A DNA stretch of 40,425 nucleotides from Lautropia mirabilis (GTDB lineage: Bacteria > Pseudomonadota > Gammaproteobacteria > Burkholderiales > Burkholderiaceae_B). Position numbers and translations under genes: made by a program. Position 1 is the stretch's first letter, and each line of letters starts with the position of its first letter. The notes beneath the pieces are model-generated. The model saw nothing but the letters and a program-made list of their open reading frames with translations. It ran no database searches and had not been told where the DNA came from. Shown one piece after another: positions 22,704-31,901 of the stretch. Location of the stretch: the NCBI GenBank assembly GCA_945876565.1, contig CAMCOS010000022.1, positions 1 to 40,425 of the forward strand, in the 5' to 3' direction.

Positions 22704-25700
22704 ATGCTGGAAAGTTTACTGCGCCACATCAGAGCCCAAGTCTTGAATTCCGAACCGTCTATCGACCTATCCGTTGTCAAATCCCCACGAACTGAGCCTG
22801 TGATTGCGTTTGATCCGGCTTTGCCGGTCACACAAGCACGCGATGATATTGCGCAAGCAATCGCCAACCATCAAGTTGTCATTGTCAGTGGGCAAACGGG
22901 CTCGGGCAAGACCACCCAGATCCCAAAGATCTGTTTGGCCATGGGGCGCGGGCAGACAGCCATGATCGGACACACCCAGCCCAGAAGGTTGGCCGCAACT
23001 TCGGTGGCCAAGCGCATAGCCCAAGAGCTTCAAACCCCTTTGGGCGAACTAGTCGGCTATCAGATTCGGTTCCATCAGCGCACGGCGTCAAATACTGCGA
23101 TCAAGCTCATGACCGATGGTGTGTTGCTCGCGCAAACACAACGTGACCGGCTGCTTAAGCAATTCGACACGCTCATTATTGATGAGGCCCATGAGCGCAG
23201 TTTGAACATTGATTTCTTGTTGGGGTATTTGCGGCAGCTCTTGCCCAAACGGCCCGATTTGAAGGTGGTGATCACCTCGGCCACCATTGATGCTGAACGG
23301 TTTGCCAGTCACTTTGCGGATGCTGATGGCAAGCCTGCACCGGTTATTGATGTCTCAGGCAGGCTTTACCCGGTTGAGGTTCTGTATCGTCCCGTTTTGC
23401 GGGCAGAGGGGGGGCAGGAGCAGGCGGCAACAACTGATCAGGATCATGCGGAGGATGAGCGTGAACTGAGCGATGCCATTGTCGATGCGGTTGATGAGTG
23501 TGCCAGGCTGGGGGCGGGCGATATTTTGGTGTTCTTGCCCGGTGAGCGCGAGATCCGCGAGGCGGCTGAGGCGCTGCGCAAGCACCATCCATCGACTACG
23601 CAAATACTGGCGCTCTACGCCCGCCTGTCTCAAAGCGAGCAGGAAGAGATATTTCGTCCTAGCACCAGTGCCAGGCGGGTGGTGCTGGCCACCAACGTGG
23701 CCGAGACGTCGCTCACGGTGCCAGGGATCCGGTTTGTGGTGGATTCTGGCTTAGCGCGTGTCAAACGTTATTCCTGGCGCCAGAAAGTCGAGCAGCTGCA
23801 AGTCGAGCCCATCAGCCAGGCCGCCGCTAACCAACGCGCGGGGCGTTGTGGACGTTTGGGTCCAGGGGTGTGTATTCGCTTATATGACGAGCTGGATTTC
23901 AAGCGCAGGCGGCCCTTCACTGAGCCCGAGGTTCTACGTTCATCTTTGGCGGGTGTGATTTTGCGCATGAAGTCGCTTGGCCTGGATGACATCGATGCAT
24001 TTGCATTTGTCGATCCGCCCACAGGGCGTGCGATTGCTGACGGCTATCAGGCTTTGCAGGAGCTTGGTGCGCTCACCCAAACAGTAGGCCCCCAGGGTCA
24101 ACTGAACAATCACTTGACAAGCATTGGGCGCAGCCTTGCCAAACTGCCGCTAGACCCGCGCGTGGGGCGTATGTTGTTGGCTGCCCGAGACCAACAGTGC
24201 TTAAACGAAATGCTGATCATTGCGGCAGCGCTGGCGGTGCAAGACCCGCGAGAGCGACCCATGCAGGCACGTGAACTCGCCGATCAAGCACACGCCAAGT
24301 TCACGGACAAGCAGTCCGAATTTTTGGGGTGGATCAAGCTCTGGGCCTGGTATCACGAGCAAGTCGCGCACAAGGGATCACAACGTCAATTGGCAAAGCT
24401 GTTACGGCAAAACTACTTATCTGTCTCCCGTCTGCGAGAGTGGCATGATATTCATGGGCAACTCGCTGCGCTGGTCGGTGAGCAAGGCTGGCGGGTGAAT
24501 CAGAGCGAGGCAACCTTTGAACAGATTCACTGTGCGCTCTTGTCGGGATTGCTGGGGCAGGTGGGATTAAAGTCAGAAGAGTCGGGGTCTTACCAAGGCG
24601 TGCGAGGAATCAAATTCTGGATCCACCCGGGATCGCGCTTGGCCAAGCGCGCTGGCAAGTGGGTGATGGCGGCTGAACTGGTGCAGACCAGTAAACTTTA
24701 CGCGCGCTGCATCGCCAAAATAGAGCCCGCCTGGATTGAGCGCGCTGGCGGGCACTTGTTGCAGCGCAGCTGGTCTGATCCCCGCTGGGACTCTAAGCGC
24801 GGTCAAGTCGTGGCCCATGAAAGGGCGTCGCTATTTGGTTTGCCGGTCTATAGCGGGCGTCAAGTTCATTTCGGGCCGGTGGATCCCGTACTTGCACGCC
24901 AGACTTTTATACGTGAGGCCTTGGTGCCAGGTGAGCTTGAGGTGCCGTTTGAGTTCGTCGCGCACAACCGGCGACTAATCCGACAAATTGAGCAGCTTGA
25001 GCACCGCAGTCGTCGGCCGGATATTTTGGTGGATGAGGATCTCATCGCCAGGTTTTACGATCAACTGCTGCCGGCTGATATTTGTCAGCTCACCAAGTTT
25101 AAGCATTGGTTCAAGCATTTGCCGCCTGAGCAACAGCAACCCTGGAAACTGTCGCGTGATGATTTGATACAGCACGAGGCGGCCGGCATTACCAGCGATG
25201 TTTTCCCCAAGGCCGTCAGTTGGCAGGGTGCCCAGCTCAAACTGGACTATCACTTTGAGCCAGGCTCAGCCAAAGATGGTGTCACACTGACCGTGCCGCT
25301 CATGGTGCTTAATCAGCTCTCACCTGATCGGTGGGAGTGGCTCGTGCCCGGTATGCTGAAAGAAAAGGTTCAGTGGCTGGTGAAGTCCTTGCCGCAAAAG
25401 ATTCGCAAATACTGTGTGCCATTGCCAGATTATTCCAAGGCGTTTTTTGAGCGCTGGTTTGATCGTCTGGGCAATCCACCTGGTAGCCTGCTTTCAGCCA
25501 TCATGCAGGACATGGATCAGCAGTTTCACGTCAAGGTCGCTGTGTCGGATTTCCGGCTCGATACATTGCCAGCCCATTTGTTCATGAGCTTTAAGGTGAT
25601 TGATGAGCATGGACGCATGCTCAAAGCTGGTCGAAATTTGGCACAGATCAAAGCGGATCTGGCGCGTCAGACCCAGCAAACCTTGCAGGCCATGGCGGCC

Positions 25701-26579
25701 GATGGTGAGGCGGTGGTTCCCGATGCACCGCAAGACGAGATCACGAGTTGGTGCTTTGACGCACTGCCAGAGATCATGGAGATTCGCCGCCACAAACAGA
25801 CCGTCATTGGTTATCCGGCACTCGTCGATGAAGGCACGCATTGCCGCATTGATGTATTTGATGAGCCGCACGTGGCGCGCGCTCATCACCGCAAAGGGTT
25901 GGTTAGGCTTTTGCGTTTGGCTCTAAAAGACCAGGTGCGCTTCATTGAAAAAAACCTCCCTGAATCTTTAATGCTGGGTGTGTTGTATATGCCATTAGGC
26001 CCCTGGGAGGAGCTGCGCGCCGATATCGTGGACGCAGCGATTTACCAGGCTTGCCTGGTCGCCGATTGGCCTCAGACTGCCGCGCAGTTTGAGGCTTGTC
26101 GTGAGCAGGGTAAAGAGCGGGTTGGGCTACTCGCCCAAGAGCTTGCCAGGCTCGTTCTGGAGATTCTAGAGACTTGGTCTGAAGTGCAAAAACGTTTGAC
26201 GCAGTTAAAAGTCCACGTCAATGCCTGTCACGATATCAAAGCCCAACTGTCGCTATTGATGGCCAAGCATTTTGTAGTGCAAACACCGTATGAGCAGTTA
26301 CGCCATTTTCCGCGTTATTTGCAGGCCATCGTGGTCAGATTTGAGGCGCTGCGCACTGATCCTGATAAGGACCAGGGCAAGATCAACGACATGGCGCCGC
26401 TTGTGGCTGGTTATCTGCGCGCACGAGCTGCGCTGGCGGGCGCGCCAGACCCTGCCATGGATGAGTTTCGCTGGATGCTTGAAGAGTTGCGCGTGGCGCT
26501 TTTTGCTCAGCGCCTGCGCACGCCCTATCCGGTGTCGGTTAAGCGCTTGCACAAGGTTTGGCAGGCGCGGGCTCAATAG
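22704..26579 (+). CDS. hrpA: ATP-dependent RNA helicase HrpA
   Basis: HrpA is a large DEAH-box RNA helicase that acts on mRNA and stalled or colliding ribosomes. The 1291-aa protein (E. coli 1300) has Walker A GQTGSGKTTQ at about 62-71, DEAH at 160-163, SATIDAERF, and QAAANQRAGRCGR as motif VI. The HA2/OB domains and the long C-terminal region of HrpA follow. The frame extends 112 codons upstream across the argA coding region, which I treat as non-coding shadow; ATG 22704 is the first start beyond argA. A TATAAT overlaps this ATG (22700-22705), so the true start or promoter position deserves a look. Confidence 0.95.
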   Translation: MLESLLRHIRAQVLNSEPSIDLSVVKSPRTEPVIAFDPALPVTQARDDIAQAIANHQVVIVSGQTGSGKTTQIPKICLAMGRGQTAMIGHTQPRRLAATSVAKRIAQELQTPLGELVGYQIRFHQRTASNTAIKLMTDGVLLAQTQRDRLLKQFDTLIIDEAHERSLNIDFLLGYLRQLLPKRPDLKVVITSATIDAERFASHFADADGKPAPVIDVSGRLYPVEVLYRPVLRAEGGQEQAATTDQDHAEDERELSDAIVDAVDECARLGAGDILVFLPGEREIREAAEALRKHHPSTTQILALYARLSQSEQEEIFRPSTSARRVVLATNVAETSLTVPGIRFVVDSGLARVKRYSWRQKVEQLQVEPISQAAANQRAGRCGRLGPGVCIRLYDELDFKRRRPFTEPEVLRSSLAGVILRMKSLGLDDIDAFAFVDPPTGRAIADGYQALQELGALTQTVGPQGQLNNHLTSIGRSLAKLPLDPRVGRMLLAARDQQCLNEMLIIAAALAVQDPRERPMQARELADQAHAKFTDKQSEFLGWIKLWAWYHEQVAHKGSQRQLAKLLRQNYLSVSRLREWHDIHGQLAALVGEQGWRVNQSEATFEQIHCALLSGLLGQVGLKSEESGSYQGVRGIKFWIHPGSRLAKRAGKWVMAAELVQTSKLYARCIAKIEPAWIERAGGHLLQRSWSDPRWDSKRGQVVAHERASLFGLPVYSGRQVHFGPVDPVLARQTFIREALVPGELEVPFEFVAHNRRLIRQIEQLEHRSRRPDILVDEDLIARFYDQLLPADICQLTKFKHWFKHLPPEQQQPWKLSRDDLIQHEAAGITSDVFPKAVSWQGAQLKLDYHFEPGSAKDGVTLTVPLMVLNQLSPDRWEWLVPGMLKEKVQWLVKSLPQKIRKYCVPLPDYSKAFFERWFDRLGNPPGSLLSAIMQDMDQQFHVKVAVSDFRLDTLPAHLFMSFKVIDEHGRMLKAGRNLAQIKADLARQTQQTLQAMAADGEAVVPDAPQDEITSWCFDALPEIMEIRRHKQTVIGYPALVDEGTHCRIDVFDEPHVARAHHRKGLVRLLRLALKDQVRFIEKNLPESLMLGVLYMPLGPWEELRADIVDAAIYQACLVADWPQTAAQFEACREQGKERVGLLAQELARLVLEILETWSEVQKRLTQLKVHVNACHDIKAQLSLLMAKHFVVQTPYEQLRHFPRYLQAIVVRFEALRTDPDKDQGKINDMAPLVAGYLRARAALAGAPDPAMDEFRWMLEELRVALFAQRLRTPYPVSVKRLHKVWQARAQ

Positions 26580-26582
26580 CCA

Positions 26583-26597
26583 TTGGCCGCAGGCCAA
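26583..26597. terminator. Small hairpin between hrpA and the FkbM-type gene
   Basis: TTGGCC (26583-26588) pairs with GGCCAA (26592-26597) around GCA, in the 36-bp gap between two convergent genes. It lacks a T run on the hrpA side, so termination is weakly supported. Confidence 0.35.
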
Positions 26598-26615
26598 AAC
26601 GACATGATGATTAGT

Positions 26616-27302
26616 TTAGGTATTGCTTAGCGACAGGGCAATGTCTTTGCAATCATGACCGACAAAAGGTAGCTCTGCGGCTAACTGCAAACGGTTGGCC
26701 AAATCTGCGCTAATCCACCAGTCTTCAAACGGTTTGCCGTCTTGCGAAGTGTCGATAGCCAATGCCCGATAGCCTAGGTTTTGAAGAATGTCTCTTTGCT
26801 CGTGTGCTGCATCAGATCCAAACTTATAGCTGTCATGCTCAAAGGTAATAAAAGAAAAGGTAGTGGTATCGAATGGTATTTTTTTAAGAACAGCCAGAGA
26901 TGCTGACGGCGGATCGATGTCGACTTGCAAGTAGTCGATGACCGGAGGTAACGAATTTTCGTGAAACAGCTTCTTGTAGTCATGCTTAGTGGCGTCACCC
27001 GGAATGCATTTGTTTTTGCGGAACTGATTAAAAAAACTGACATACTCTGGATCGATCTCGAATGAGAGACCTCGCCATCCGTAATTTGTCTCTAGTGAGT
27101 AGGTATTGCTACGTTTGACCGGGTCTTGTGCGCCGATCTCGATGTAATAGCCATCGCGTTTTTGTTGAAATAGGTTGATGACCGCAAGGTCCTGATAGTT
27201 AGAGGAGAAAACCTCTTCTCCATCAATAATACTGCCGTATTTTTTTCTGCGGTCCGATGCGATGAACCTAAGGAAATACTTGGCAAGTTGAATCGGGTTC
27301 AT
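26616..27302 (-). CDS. FkbM-type methyltransferase-like protein
   Basis: The 228-aa protein shows the FkbM-family arrangement: a SAM-binding GYYIEIGAQDP (51-61), an acidic strand end SFEIDPEYV (80-88), YLQVDIDPPS (124-133), and FITFEHD further on. Such proteins methylate sugars or antibiotics; a glycan target is suggested only by the other glycan genes nearby. IDPP replaces the usual IDIEG, so the activity is less certain than for the second FkbM protein (33784-34461). ATG 27302 begins the conserved frame. A repeat-rich 174-bp gap separates it from lpxO upstream on the same strand. Confidence 0.75.
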   Translation of the reverse strand: MNPIQLAKYFLRFIASDRRKKYGSIIDGEEVFSSNYQDLAVINLFQQKRDGYYIEIGAQDPVKRSNTYSLETNYGWRGLSFEIDPEYVSFFNQFRKNKCIPGDATKHDYKKLFHENSLPPVIDYLQVDIDPPSASLAVLKKIPFDTTTFSFITFEHDSYKFGSDAAHEQRDILQNLGYRALAIDTSQDGKPFEDWWISADLANRLQLAAELPFVGHDCKDIALSLSNT

Positions 27303-27360
27303 GAGTTTTGCTACCGAAGAAAGTACCGAGAATTGAATTTGCGGGGAAGCTAGCGCCTGC

Positions 27361-27386
27361 GTGTCTCTGAGTGGTGTCTCTGAGTG
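27361..27386 (+). repeat. Perfect 13-bp tandem duplication upstream of the FkbM-type gene
   Basis: GTGTCTCTGAGTG occurs twice directly (27361-27373, 27374-27386) and is followed by GTGTCT, the start of a third copy. It lies in the gap between lpxO and the FkbM-type gene, where the latter's promoter would be. Confidence 0.85.
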
Positions 27387-27476
27387 GTGTCTGTGCTGTG
27401 TACTCTAACCCATCCAGTAGCGGAAATTTTAGTGACTTTGCATCAGTCCGGCACTCGTTGGACTGGCACTTTTATG

Positions 27477-28376
27477 TCAAATAGCCAAGAAAACCAAAAT
27501 GGCCAGCGCAATCAGGCCGAATTTTGTGGCTTTGTAGAGTGTTCTGTTCGCGTTCTTGAATGCTTTGCGCTTCTGATCAAGCACCCAGTGCGCATGCGTG
27601 AGTTTGTTGATGAAGCCGGTTTGATCGGAGTCAGCATTCGGTGAACTTGCCGCTGACATGATGTGGCGCCCAAACCAGCGGTTAAAGGACTCTGCCCAGC
27701 GCCATTTCAAGGGCCGTTCGACATCGCAGAACAAAATAATTCGATTCGAGTCGGTTTTATTGTGCGCTTCGTGCACGTAGGTCTCATCGAAAACCACCCC
27801 TTCACCGTCGTGCCACACATGACGGATGCCATCAACATCAATATAGCAAGCCGCATCGTTGGGCGTTTCAAGGCCAAGGTGATAGCGCATCGAGCCCGCA
27901 AAAGGGTCGCGATGGGGATTTAAGCGTCCGCCAGGCGGCAGCTCAGCAAACATGGCTGCCTTGACATAAGGAATTTGCTTAAGCAGTGCGACAGTCTGAG
28001 GGCATAGTTGTTCGGCTGAGGGATGCTTGGCGTCATACCACTTCAGGTAGAAGCGCTTCCAGCCGTACTTGAAAAAAGAATTAAAGCCAATGTCGTCATG
28101 CTTGTCTGGGGCCTTGATTTCTCTGAGCTCGGCCAGATGCTTGGCCTCATCCCGGATGGTTTCCCAGTTGTCTTCAAGCAGCTTTAATTCAGGCAGGCGC
28201 GACACCGGGATGTATGGTGTGGTCGGTACTTTGGACGTCAAGATCATGAAGGTGTTGATTGGCGCCAGAATGATGGAGTGATCAAGCAGCTGACGCTTGA
28301 GCGGCAATCGAACCTGCCCACGAAAATGCGCAAACAAGATCGATCCCAGCCATAAAAAAAGAATTAGCCACTTCAT
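27477..28376 (-). CDS. lpxO: Aspartyl/asparaginyl beta-hydroxylase family dioxygenase (LpxO-type)
   Basis: LpxO adds a hydroxyl group to a lipid A fatty acid using Fe(II), O2 and 2-oxoglutarate. The 299-aa protein has an N-terminal membrane segment (about 1-17) and the iron-binding motif H155-x-D157 (NPHRDPFAGS), with the distal H202 in FDETYVHEAHN. A C-terminal hydrophobic tail (about 283-299) is also present. The frame extends upstream into dnaE, but MKWLILFLWLG is the expected LpxO start, and the ATGs of lpxO and dnaE are 36 bp apart. Other members of the family act on proteins; membrane anchoring and LPS neighbours favour LpxO. Confidence 0.88.
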   Translation of the reverse strand: MKWLILFLWLGSILFAHFRGQVRLPLKRQLLDHSIILAPINTFMILTSKVPTTPYIPVSRLPELKLLEDNWETIRDEAKHLAELREIKAPDKHDDIGFNSFFKYGWKRFYLKWYDAKHPSAEQLCPQTVALLKQIPYVKAAMFAELPPGGRLNPHRDPFAGSMRYHLGLETPNDAACYIDVDGIRHVWHDGEGVVFDETYVHEAHNKTDSNRIILFCDVERPLKWRWAESFNRWFGRHIMSAASSPNADSDQTGFINKLTHAHWVLDQKRKAFKNANRTLYKATKFGLIALAILVFLAI

Positions 28377-28412
28377 AATGTGAGTCCAAGCTCCTTCTGT
28401 ACAATCAAACGC

Positions 28413-31400
28413 ATGTCCGACAACCCATCTACTTCGTTCGTCCATTTGCGCGTTCACTCCGAGTTTTCGGTGGTGGACGGCATCGTACGCATTGGCGGCC
28501 TGGTCAAGCGCGCGCACGAACTTCAACAACCCGCTGTTGCCCTGACTGACTTGGGCAACGTATTTGGCTTGATCAAGTTTTACAAGGCTGCTCGAGCTCA
28601 GGGCATCAAACCAATCGCTGGCTGCGATGTAGCGCTAACCAATCAAGCCGATGTAACCAAACCTTTTCGTATATTACTGCTAGTGGCCAACGAAGTGGGC
28701 TATCGCAGCCTTTGCGAGCTGATTTCAAGGGCTTGGCTAGAAAATGCTCGTCACGGTCGCGCTGAACTCAAACGTCAGTGGCTGCTAGATCCAACCGCCA
28801 ATGCGGGTTTGATTGTGCTCTCAGGCGCGCGCATGGGCGATGTGGGGCAGGCCTTGATTGCTGGCCAAGACGAGGTGGCCAAAGATTTGGCTGTGCAGTG
28901 GCAGACAGCGTTGCCAGGGCGGTATTTTTTGGAGTTGCAACGAACTGAGAATGTGGTGGATTGGCAATGCGCGGATGCCAGTCTGCAGTTAGCCGAGTCC
29001 TTACAGATTCCCGTGGTCGCCACCCATCCCGTGCAATTCTTGCACCCTGAAGAGTTTCGGGCACATGAGGCTAGGGTCTGCATTGCTGATGGTGAAATCC
29101 TCACGAATCCGAATCGGCCCAAGCGTTTTACGCCAGATCAGTATCTGCGATCTTCGCAGGACATGGCAGAGCTTTTTAGTGATGTGCCATCTGCGCTCGC
29201 CAACGCCGTGGCCATCGCGCGTCGCTGCAACCTCAATTTAACGCTCGATCAGCCTCGCTTACCAGACTTTCCGACCCCGGACGGTTTGTCGATCGATGAG
29301 TATTTGATCAAGCTTTCGCAAGAGGGGCTTGACGTACGTCTTCACCAGTTGTTTGAAGATGCGGCTGAGCGAGAGCGCAAGCGCCCGATCTACGAGGCTA
29401 GGCTGCAGTGGGAGTGTCAGACCATCATTCAGATGGGTTTTGCTGGTTACTTTCTGATTGTTCAGGACTTCATTAACTGGGGCAAGAACAATGGCGTGCC
29501 GGTGGGGCCTGGCAGGGGCTCAGGCGCGGGGTCGCTGGTTGCCTACAGCTTGGGGATCACTGACCTGGATCCGATTCGCTATGACCTGCTGTTTGAACGG
29601 TTCTTAAACCCGGAGCGGGTGTCGATGCCAGACTTTGATATCGACTTCTGCCAGGACAACCGTGAACGTGTCATTGAGTACGTCAAACAAAAGTATGGAC
29701 GTCAGGCAGTTAGTCAAATCGCCACATTTGGCACGCTGGGCGCCAAAGCCGTTGTTCGCGATGCCGGGCGCGTGCTTGATATGCCCTATAGCCTGTGTGA
29801 TGGGCTCTCCAAGCTGATCCCTTTTAGCCCCGCTGACCCTTGGACGCTGGAGCGCGCGTTGTCTGACGAGCCGGCGTTTAAGGCCCGTTACGATCGTGAA
29901 GATGAGGTCAGAGCGCTCATCGATCTGGCTCGACCGCTAGAGGGCCTGACCCGTAACGTGGGTATGCATGCGGGTGGCGTGCTGATTGCCCCGGGCAAGC
30001 TGACTGACTTTTGCCCACTGTATTGTCAGCCTGGACAGGAGTCCAGTGCGGTTTCTCAGTTTGACAAGGATGATGTGGAGGCGGCTGGGCTAGTGAAGTT
30101 TGACTTCCTGGGCTTGCGCAACCTGACGATCTTGGACTGGGCGGTGCGTTATGTTCGCCGGTTCAATGATGAGCTTTGTGCGTTTGACATCATGAAGCTC
30201 ACCTTGGATGACCCGGCTGTCTATCAGCTGCTCTGCGAGGGCAACACCACGGCCGTGTTCCAGCTTGAATCGCGCGGCATGAAGGAGTTGCTTAAAAAGC
30301 TGCGGCCCAGCAACTTCGAAGATGTGATTGCTGTTTTGGCGCTGTATCGCCCGGGTCCACTTGAGTCGGGCATGGTTGACGATTTTGTGAACCGCAAGCA
30401 CGGGCGAGCGTCGGTTGATTATTTCCACCCGGATCTTGAACACACCCTGAAAAGCACATACGGGGTCATCGTGTATCAGGAGCAGGTGATGCTGATCTCG
30501 CAGATCATTGGTGGCTACTCGCTCGGTAGTGCCGATCTGTTGCGTCGCGCCATGGGCAAGAAAAAGCCTGAGGAAATGGCCCAGCAACGCGAACTGTTCC
30601 AACAAGGGGCAGAGCAAAAGGGTCATGACTCGCAGCTTGCAGTCAAACTTTTCGATTTGATGGAGAAGTTTGCAGGCTATGGCTTTAACAAATCACACTC
30701 GGCTGCTTATGCGCTGATCGCTTACCACACAGCCTGGTTAAAGGCACACCATCCGGCTGAGTTTTTGGCCGCGACCTTGTCTTCGGACATGGACGACACG
30801 GACAAAGTCCAGATTTTTTGGCGCGACAGCATCGCCAATGGCGTCAAAGTGTTGCCACCCGATATCAATGCCTCGGGCTATCGGTTTGAGCCAGTCAAAG
30901 ATGAACGCAGTGCCAAAGGCTTGCCGCCACGCACGATTCGGTATGGCCTTGGGGCAATCAAGGGTGTCGGTCAGGCGGCGATCGAGGAGCTCGTTCGGGT
31001 GCGTGAGACGAGCGGGCCGTACACCTCGCTTGCTGACTTTTGTAATCGGGTTAACCGTCAAATGGTCAATCGCCGCGCCATTGAGTCGATGATTCGGGCT
31101 GGCGCTTTTGACTTGGTTGAACCGAACCGGGCGGCTTTGTTGGCGACACTGCCCACAGCCATGGAGGCGGCTGAGCAAGCAGCACGCAGCGCCAGCCAGG
31201 CATCACTTTTTGGTGATGATTCTGATGATGTGGTCGCCGTTGAGTTAGCGAAAGTCACACCTTGGGATCTGCGCCGAAAGTTGATTGAAGAAAAGGCAGC
31301 GCTCGGGTTCTTCTTTAGCGGCCACATGTTTGATGCCTGGCGCGACGAAGTCCGTCGCGTGGTGACTAAGCCACTTTCCCAGGTTGCGCCGTCAAGAGAC

Positions 31401-31901
31401 ACGCAGTGGCTTGCAGGAACTATCGCAGCCGTTAGAACCCAGATGACCAGGCGGGGCAAGATGCTGTTTGCCACGCTGGACGACGGTACGGCTCAAATCG
31501 AGGTCTCGCTGTTTAACGAGCTCTATGAAGCCAATCGCAGTCGGTTACGGGAAGATAATCTGCTGGTGGTTGGTGGACGCGTTTCATTAGACGAATACTC
31601 AGGTAGCTTGCGCGTGTCAGTCGATGAGATCTTCGATTTGCAGTCCATGCGTGAAACCCGGGCCCGTGCCTTGAAAATCCAGCTAAACGGCAATGCTGAC
31701 GCGGCGCGTTTGCGAACGGTTCTTCAGCCCTATCGAGCGCCTAACCCCGAGCAAGGCATGGCGGTTGAAATCGCCTATGTGACAAATGGGGCGTCTTGCG
31801 TGCTGCGCCTAGGTGAGCAATGGCGCGTGCATGTGCCTGACGAACTGATTGGAGAGTTAGCGAAGTGGGTGGATATGGGCAATGTTGAGATCCGTTACTG
31901 A
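28413..31901 (+). CDS. dnaE: DNA polymerase III subunit alpha
   Basis: This is the replicative DNA polymerase catalytic subunit. The 1162-aa protein (E. coli 1160) starts with the PHP domain (HLRVHSEFSVVDG). The polymerase aspartates are D407 and D409 in PDFDIDF and D564 in KFDFLGL. GPGRGSGAGSLVAYSLGITD, the helix-hairpin-helix region and the C-terminal OB fold (MTRRGKMLFATLDDG) follow in order. ATG 28413 is favoured over the upstream in-frame 28380 by the conserved N-terminus. There is no ribosome site, and a TACAAT is at 28400-28405. It overlaps the next gene by 20 bp. Confidence 0.97.
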   Translation: MSDNPSTSFVHLRVHSEFSVVDGIVRIGGLVKRAHELQQPAVALTDLGNVFGLIKFYKAARAQGIKPIAGCDVALTNQADVTKPFRILLLVANEVGYRSLCELISRAWLENARHGRAELKRQWLLDPTANAGLIVLSGARMGDVGQALIAGQDEVAKDLAVQWQTALPGRYFLELQRTENVVDWQCADASLQLAESLQIPVVATHPVQFLHPEEFRAHEARVCIADGEILTNPNRPKRFTPDQYLRSSQDMAELFSDVPSALANAVAIARRCNLNLTLDQPRLPDFPTPDGLSIDEYLIKLSQEGLDVRLHQLFEDAAERERKRPIYEARLQWECQTIIQMGFAGYFLIVQDFINWGKNNGVPVGPGRGSGAGSLVAYSLGITDLDPIRYDLLFERFLNPERVSMPDFDIDFCQDNRERVIEYVKQKYGRQAVSQIATFGTLGAKAVVRDAGRVLDMPYSLCDGLSKLIPFSPADPWTLERALSDEPAFKARYDREDEVRALIDLARPLEGLTRNVGMHAGGVLIAPGKLTDFCPLYCQPGQESSAVSQFDKDDVEAAGLVKFDFLGLRNLTILDWAVRYVRRFNDELCAFDIMKLTLDDPAVYQLLCEGNTTAVFQLESRGMKELLKKLRPSNFEDVIAVLALYRPGPLESGMVDDFVNRKHGRASVDYFHPDLEHTLKSTYGVIVYQEQVMLISQIIGGYSLGSADLLRRAMGKKKPEEMAQQRELFQQGAEQKGHDSQLAVKLFDLMEKFAGYGFNKSHSAAYALIAYHTAWLKAHHPAEFLAATLSSDMDDTDKVQIFWRDSIANGVKVLPPDINASGYRFEPVKDERSAKGLPPRTIRYGLGAIKGVGQAAIEELVRVRETSGPYTSLADFCNRVNRQMVNRRAIESMIRAGAFDLVEPNRAALLATLPTAMEAAEQAARSASQASLFGDDSDDVVAVELAKVTPWDLRRKLIEEKAALGFFFSGHMFDAWRDEVRRVVTKPLSQVAPSRDTQWLAGTIAAVRTQMTRRGKMLFATLDDGTAQIEVSLFNELYEANRSRLREDNLLVVGGRVSLDEYSGSLRVSVDEIFDLQSMRETRARALKIQLNGNADAARLRTVLQPYRAPNPEQGMAVEIAYVTNGASCVLRLGEQWRVHVPDELIGELAKWVDMGNVEIRY

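Noticed and set aside
28377-28529. 51-codon N-terminal extension of the LpxO-type protein
   Set aside because: It runs antisense into dnaE. The membrane-segment start MKWLILFLWLG is the expected N-terminus.
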